This document shows, one piece after another, positions 58,242 to 64,000 of a stretch of DNA of 64,000 bases (the stretch's first letter is position 1; each line of letters opens with the position of its first letter). Under the pieces are notes generated by a model. It saw only the letters and a list, made by a program, of their open reading frames with translations. It was not told where the DNA came from and did not search any database. This stretch comes from Tulasnella sp. 424. Taxonomy: Eukaryota > Basidiomycota > Agaricomycetes > Cantharellales > Tulasnellaceae. The position numbers and the translations under genes are program-made. The DNA lies in assembly GCA_019633425.1 (NCBI GenBank), contig WSUB01000151.1, forward strand, positions 33,923 to 97,922, written 5' to 3'.

Positions 58242-60500
58242 ATCGGCGTCGCCCGAGACAAGGACGGTCCATGCCCGAGACACCACCTTCAACGCTCCCG
58301 CTTTGCCAACAGCATCACTAGGACCCACAATTCGCACGCAGAACCGGGGACTGGCCGATGAGCGACCGCAGTTGGCTGTCGGTGCTGTAGCCGTCGCAGC
58401 TCTGCTCCTCCTCCGGGCAGTATATAAGGCGGTCACTCGACCGTCGATTCAAGGCCCATCACCACTCCCCTACAAAAACCTCAATCCAACTGGTGTTTAA
58501 CAGCACTTCATCACCTCTAAAGCCACCTCAGATACATACTTTCTCCACACTCGAATACCATGAAGGTCCTCGCTATCGGTGCCTCTCGCAACATTGGCTA
58601 CTTCGCCGCTCTCAGCCTCCTCAGGGCTGGCAATACCGTCGTCTTCCAGCTTCGCAATGTTTCGGCTTTCGATGAAGATGTCGAGATGCAACCGTTCGTC
58701 AAGTCGGGCCAGGCAAAGCTTGTGAAAGGAGACGCTCTTGTCCAGGAAGACGTCCGCACGGCCTGGACTGAGGCGAATGCGGATGGTGTGCCTGTCGACG
58801 TCGTTCTGCTCAGTGTTGGTGAGTCTGCCCAGCTGTCAAATTCTGAGAGAGTTCTATTGTTTAACCCTCCATCCTATCATGCTTTAAAGGCGGAACACCA
58901 AAATTCACCCTCTCCAAAGGCTTCGTAATCAACCCTCCAAACCTCTGCACGAGCTCCCTCGTCAACCTTCTTTCCGTCATCCCACACGACTTCCCAGCTC
59001 AACCAAAGATCGTCGCGGTAACATCCAACGGCGTCACTGCCGACTCTCACAAGAGCATCCCATTCCTTGCAAAAGGGTTCTATGCCCTCATTTCAGTCCC
59101 TCATGCTGATAAGCTTGGAATGGAGAAGGTTATTCACTGGTCCGCGGGGTGGCCCAAGGAGTCGTGGAAGGATGGGGATCCCGAGGCTCACATCTTGCCA
59201 CAAGGCTGGCAAGAGCAGTTAGGTGGTAAAGCTGGGTGGCTCAAGTCCATTGTGGTCGTTAGGCCGGCGATTCTAACCGACGGAGAGGAAAATGCCAAGT
59301 ACAAAGCTGGAGAAGATATTCCTGGTCTGTGGACTGTGAGCCGGAAAACTGTTGCCCATTTCATCTCAAACGATGTCTTGAACAACTGGTCGAAGTGGGA
59401 AGGAAAAGCAGTTTCGGTTGGATGCTAATTCCGGGACAATTCGATGGTATTTTAAATTTCCTCGTGCCAGGAAAGGACGAGCTCCATTATATCCATGTAA
59501 TAGTCGCTGTAGCACGTGTATTGTATGCCTTTATGTATGTATTGCTAACTTCAGAGTCTTTCGCCATAATCATTTATCGGCTTGTGACGTGTTAATAAAG
59601 ACTCATAGCCGAGTGAGGCCGTATCACGGCCCCTGAAAGAGCGGCTGCTCCTGAAGACGAGAAATAGGCGATAGCGGAAGCGGGGAGGGCCGTTGATTGG
59701 CTTCCCTTCTGGTGGTAGTCCAGCATGAGAGGCAACATCGAATACATCTACATCCTCTTGGTATTTACACTACATGCGCGAACGCGGTCTTGCCGTCATC
59801 TTTCTAGGTCATCGACGAAGAAAGAGACGTTGCCCAGGGCTCGCCACGAGGAGGCCCGCGTTCGTCTTTGAGCCCCAAAAACAAAAGCTACGCTATCGAG
59901 TCTAAGTACTCCGGTCATTCCGGTTTACTATCTAATCGGTCATCGGTTTGCTACGCCCACATGGTATCGCGTTAGCGCCATGAGACTGTAGAACACGAAC
60001 TCGGCACCCGCCGCGCTTGACGTTCGCCCAGGTATTGGCCAATCGAAGTCCTAAGCTCTGCCCAGGGAATAGCTAGGCAAGACGTTCAAAGGGTTAGGAA
60101 AGACTGGGTGACTCGATAGGACTTGAGAGGACTGACCTAACCGCCCAGAATGAGCCACTGACGGCCGCCACAAGCGGGAACCGGCCGTCCTGAAAGTGGT
60201 GGAGGTCGTCGTTCTCCAATCTTCCTGGATGTGTCTTGAGGCCCTGAGAAAGGTGATGGTTGAAGAGGGGGAGACTTGCAACCCGGGGGTCTTAAGTAGT
60301 TTTTGCCTCAATATAAACCCTGTTGTTGGGACGACGGGTGGTTTGGGTCCGTTAGACTGGATCGAAACGAAACCCCCGTCGCTCTCGAGAACCCACGTGC
60401 TTCCGACGAAAGGTTTATTGTATGGAACGCGGAAATCGCGCATCACTCTAGATCTCAATGCAGTTTGCCGTTGGCAGTGACGTCACCGTGTTGTTCCTGC
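58242..60500 (+). repeat. Dispersed segmental duplication, copy 2
   Basis: Similar to 33770-36185 along its whole length; ends near GTGACGTCACCGTGTTG (60477-60493), as copy 1 does at 36160-36176. Confidence 0.85.
58560..59428 (+). CDS. NAD(P)-binding Rossmann-fold (NmrA/SDR-like) protein
   Basis: Exons 58560-58818 and 58890-59428, 265 residues. It opens with MKVLAIGASRNIGYFAALSL, a dinucleotide-binding Gly motif of the atypical SDR or NmrA type, followed by VFQLRNVSAF, a KLVKGDALVQEDV strand-helix and VDVVLLSVGG. The later part includes IVAVTSNGVTADSH, HADKLGMEKVIHWSAGW and VVVRPAILTDGE, which fits an epimerase-like C-terminal half. The substrate is unknown. The promoter has TATATAAGG at 58422-58430. 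The second copy at 34074 is broken by a nonsense codon. Confidence 0.82.
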
Positions 60501-60729
60501 GGAAGACATCAACTCCGCTGGCTGAGGTTTATCCCACCAAGGGTAATTATCTCTTAGCGCCAAGCTTAGCATCAACGACACTGGATCTATTTTGGTCCCG
60601 GCTGCCTTGGTTAAATAAGTGGTCAAGATCGGCATTCCGACTCCGACCCTCGTCGCTGGATATAAGAGGCCCCCAATTCGTTCGATTTTCTACCCTCTCA
60701 CTCCCCCTTCCATAAAGATAGCGACCATA
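59429..60729. other. Non-coding part of duplication copy 2 and upstream of the 60730 gene
   Basis: Matches copy 1 up to about 60500. A TATAAG (60661) precedes the next start codon by about 70 bp. Confidence 0.5.
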
Positions 60730-62057
60730 ATGGCCACAGTCTCCCCTCCTACTCGTACAAACTACAAATCTCTCGTCAATTCACATCGACAAGCTAAGGC
60801 CAAGATACCGGATTCTGTCCTTAACCTCATTCGAAATCAAATCGTGGTTGTTCAATACGAAAAAGGGCTACTGTGGAAACGGGAGAGCGACGTTGTTAAG
60901 GATCTTGCACAAGCTTTGCCGAATATTGAGTGAGTCGATTGTATCGCAAGCGTGGCGCGGTCTACGATATGATGATGTTGACAGCCAGAAAACCAAAGGG
61001 CGTTAGTATACATCTGGAAGTTATCAAAATTTAAAGCTCCCAACCAAGCATCCAGATTCATCGTATTCCTATCGGATTTTGATGAAATCCCACTTGCCAA
61101 AAGTCTTCGCGCCAGTCACAAGACATTGGCCAGCGCTCTCCTAGCGGCATCGGCTTCAATTCGATATCGGACCAACTTCATATGCCGTCCCGTCCACCTC
61201 CACGAGAAACTGGCCGTCTCCGACATGGTGACCGGGTACATACAACCTTTCGAAGGGGCGTCGTTGGTATTAGAGCGAGATCGTGAAGGTACCTTGACGA
61301 ATCTACCAGCACTAGAGTTGGATCCAAGCTGAATGACTTATGCATCGCCGCCTTGAATTTAGCAATCGACGCGTATGAGGCTCAATATGAAGAAGCAGTC
61401 CGAGATTATCGCAGCGCACAATCCAAAGAACCTATCAGTCCCGTGAAATCCGCCATTTCTAGCACGCACGCGGATGATGCGGTGGACGGGGAGGAAGAAG
61501 GAGCTACGGACAGCGGAATGCTGACGGCGGAAGGAGTCGAAGGGGTAGAGGGATCTCAATTCCATTATAAGGAGAAGAAGGACCACGGCTCGATTAGCCA
61601 CAAGCGGAAAAGTGGAGAGGAAGGTGACCAGGAGGCGAATAAGGATTCTGGCCCTTCACTATCCTTGGCGTCGACGCCAATAAACCATCCGATGAAGCGA
61701 CAACGAAAGAGGACTAAAACGTTGGAACCGATCACCTCCGAGGATCGGGACAAGTGGATCGGTCACGTTGCTCTTGCATCGAGAGAGGCTCGTGCCAGTC
61801 ATCATGATATGTTGAAGGAGTTTTTGTCAACAGTGAGCTCATCGCATTCTGTCCTTACCACCTCATGGTACTTACTCAGCGACGTAATAGACTGGGAGGG
61901 ACCGTGGTTGGACTATTCAACAATGGAATACTTACCTCAAGCAGAACAAGTCGTACATCACTCATCAGATCGACATGCGCTGCCCTCCCATGTAATTTCT
62001 GGTTTCCCCCCGCACTCCAACCCCTTTCATGCTGGAGTCACCTTTTTCAAGGCGTAG
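60730..62057 (+). CDS. Hypothetical nuclear-type protein, four exons
   Basis: Exons 60730-60929, 60985-61001 (17 nt), 61037-61266 and 61329-62057; 391 residues, phases match. The second intron would be only 35 nt, unusually short, so that junction is the weakest. The N-terminal half has RFIVFLSDFDEIPLAKSLRAS and a helix ending IDAYEAQYEEAVRDYRSA. The middle is acidic (DGEEEGATDSG) and then basic (MKRQRKRTK), a likely nuclear signal. Family not recognised. Confidence 0.6.
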
Positions 62058-62731
62058 CTCCTCACTTTCTTTGCTTAACGAATAAACTGCTCGTGCACAT
62101 CGCCGTTTACGTCGTGTCTTCTGGCCGCAATTCGACTATCCACCTGCCTCTTTGATTCCTCAGAGTCCAAGAATGTATCAACGCCAGAGCCAAAGTTCTT
62201 TCTCAGGACTATCGAAGCAAGCACAACCTCTCCCTTCCTCTTCCCGTACCAAGCTGTCCCTCTATCGTAGGTGAATCGAGTTTCATTGTAGTCCTAAACC
62301 GTCAGCCTCGCGAATGTTATTCGTCAACGTGGCGAGGTTCAATTTCGACGCGCTCCAATGTGGTCCCCTCCTTCAACGAGCATCCTTCTCGTTGTGTAGG
62401 TAGGAGCAACACCAAGGTTAGAGTAGGATCTGCTTACGTAAACTCAGGTCCGCTCGATGACGTTGGGACACACTCGGCTCACCCCTTTCGGGCTATTCGT
62501 AGACCTATCCAAGACGGGCGGAACGGTACAAAATGTGAGCATATGGTATGTCCGTATATTATCTCGACAGATGATCATGTGGGACGATACGCCCATTGCG
62601 ATCTATTATTAGTCCCCCGGCACTTGCAACCCGATGGCTTGCTGCAATACGCGGCGCAGACTCCCGCAGACTCCAGCAGGGGCATGATGAAGCTTCTAGT
62701 TAGGCGCCACGGTATATAAAGGCTGTGGGAC
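62058..62731. other. Intergenic, no gene seen
   Basis: An open frame 62360-62719 (plus) has no family features and overlaps the TATATAAAG (62713-62721) just before the next start, so it is treated as promoter region. Confidence 0.4.
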
Positions 62732-63805
62732 ATGGCCTTGAGGCGACCAAGCCGTCCTTCACCCCCGTTCTGGCAACCCATGGACTCCCAGCTCTCTGTC
62801 GACTCCTTTTCCTCTAAACCAGCTTTATCTGACTCCACATTAGTCCCTCCACAAACATATCTCTACGCCCGTGATGGTCCAAGCGCGCGTATTTGGGCTC
62901 TCTCCGAGGAAGAAGCTCGTAACCGTTCACGAAAGACAATCAACGAACTGGGGAATTCTCTCAGCACAGCGGCAACCGTCATAGCGGAGAGCACACCAAA
63001 TCCATTCAAACCCAAGAGCCGGGACAATGCGGACTTTCAACGCATCGAGACTGGGTCCAACCTTGGTCCCCGCCTCGAGTCGGGCGAACGAGGCCCTGCG
63101 GATTTTTACGTGCAGTTCTCCAAGGAAGGCCCGAAGGACAATTACATTCTTTGGGAAGGAGCCGGCCCTCAGTCCGAAGCATTCCCAAATTCGAAGAGGT
63201 TGATGGATATCAAACCCGAAAGTGGGCTACATGCTCCCTCGTGTCGATGTTGGTACTGACTCCTGGCCCTTTCCAGGCGTTCTCGGAAACACCTCGACAT
63301 ACATCGACGCGGAAGAGCCCGAAGGTCGAGCTGCCCGTATGGACAAGGCGGACAGCAGCTGGTTTAGCGTGTATGTCTTTTAGTTCAACAAATTGGAACG
63401 TCGGGGATCGTTGATGCTTGCCCACTTCACTAGCAATCGAACAATGGAGGATTTTGACGGAATGCAGTACACTTGGAAGACCGACCTCATGGACAACTTG
63501 AAGGTAAGCACCACCCTCTCATCAAGCAAAATTCACACTCTCACTTGAAGACGTTTAGTGCATACGTTCTGATGGGACAGAAATGGCATACTTCCATAGA
63601 ACCAAGTTCGCTTGGATCGAAATCGTGAGTCGGCAGCGGCCTTGCTGCAGTACACAAATCCAACCCCACCTCCAATTCATAGGGTCTCCTTGACGTGAAG
63701 AAGCCGACCACCAAACCTTTATTGCACTTACTGCTGAGCGCAGCCTTGATGAAGTACCAGCAGTACAGGAAGAGGAGAGGCTCCGAGAGTCCTCAAGAGA
63801 GATAA
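62732..63805 (+). CDS. Hypothetical protein, possible tubby-like/DUF6593-type domain
   Basis: Exons 62732-63221, 63277-63370, 63434-63503, 63559-63624, 63683-63805; 280 residues, all phases match. Residues 1-110 are Ser-rich. The second half has short beta-type segments: DFYVQFSKEGPKDNYILWEG, GNTSTYIDAEEPEG, ADSSWFSV, FDGMQYTWKTDLMDNL, MAYFHRTKFAWIEIGLLDVK. The pattern TWK...L...E.A.F resembles the beta-barrel of tubby-like or DUF6593 proteins that are common in Agaricomycetes. That match is by eye only. The C-terminus is a basic amphipathic helix (ALMKYQQYRKRR). Confidence 0.65.
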
Positions 63806-64000
63806 CATTCGAGTCTAGCATAACAGCTGTGTACTAAACGTCGCCTTGTAATATTACAAAAAGCGGAGATCGAGGGGTGAGGTTGCGACTACTCGGAAGG
63901 GATCGTGCCGCGAGAAGCACTCCCACTGTGAGTCCCAGACCCGGGATTTTCTGCCAGGCCATCTGGGACGGGTTGTGCGCAGGGATAGGTCGATTAAACT
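63806..64000. other. Window end, no gene seen
   Basis: 195 bp without a supported frame. Confidence 0.3.

Noticed and set aside
60985..61328. The 60730 gene as a pseudogene with frameshifts
   Set aside because: A 17-nt exon with short introns restores phase throughout, so an intact gene is simpler, though the 35-nt intron needs cDNA.
63151..63414. Frameshift near 63210 in the last gene
   Set aside because: A GT-AG intron at 63222-63276 joins the two frames in phase.
1..64000. CRISPR arrays, prokaryotic operons, or LTR/LINE elements with coding capacity
   Set aside because: Intron-rich eukaryotic genes throughout; no regular spacer arrays and no reverse transcriptase, integrase or transposase motifs were seen.

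Overview
The window is fungal nuclear DNA, most likely from a basidiomycete of the Agaricomycetes. The protein genes carry many 47-80 nt GT-AG introns and a few GC-AG introns. Two nuclear tRNA genes with introns are present. The gene content (GRG-rich Argonaute, kinase-TPR fusion, expanded F-box families, pirin, GATOR1 Npr2) fits that group; the species cannot be named from the sequence.

Layout. 1-697 (-): 5' half of the lariat debranching enzyme Dbr1, cut by the window edge. 1107-2559 (+): a frame-broken F-box gene. 2727-7159 (-): a complete 24-exon Argonaute (950 codons, catalytic D-E-D-H present, one exon only 3 nt long). 7883-30240: an array of six amplified units, each built as F-box gene (+), a rhomboid-like relic in most, then a pirin gene (-). 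All six pirin genes are intact in four exons; one carries an assembly gap that looks artificial. The F-box partner is intact in units 1 and 4, broken in unit 3, and reduced to its 3' end in units 2, 5 and 6. A kinase-TPR fusion gene sits between units 1 and 2. 30344-41275: a second F-box subfamily (three intact genes, one broken, two internally deleted remnants), part of it a 2.6 kb tandem duplication. A Rossmann-fold oxidoreductase-like gene is present twice, broken at 34074 and intact at 58560, inside a 2.2-2.4 kb dispersed duplication that also spans the promoter side of one F-box gene.

The right half is more ordinary: a C2HC-type hypothetical gene (42181-43169), tRNA-Leu(CAA) with intron, a 12-exon polysaccharide lyase family 8 gene, NPR2 (GATOR1/TORC1 control) divergent from a small membrane protein gene, tRNA-Phe(GAA) with intron, a zinc-finger gene with a duplicated 3' end, and two further multi-exon genes of unknown function.

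Most multi-exon models were checked by reading phase: all exons of AGO, PL8, NPR2, kinase-TPR, pirins and F-box genes close in frame. How the F-box and pirin products work together, if they do, is not shown by the sequence. The arrangement gives each pirin a divergent promoter shared with the next unit's F-box gene, with recurring CACGTG and TGACGTC(A/G) sites.
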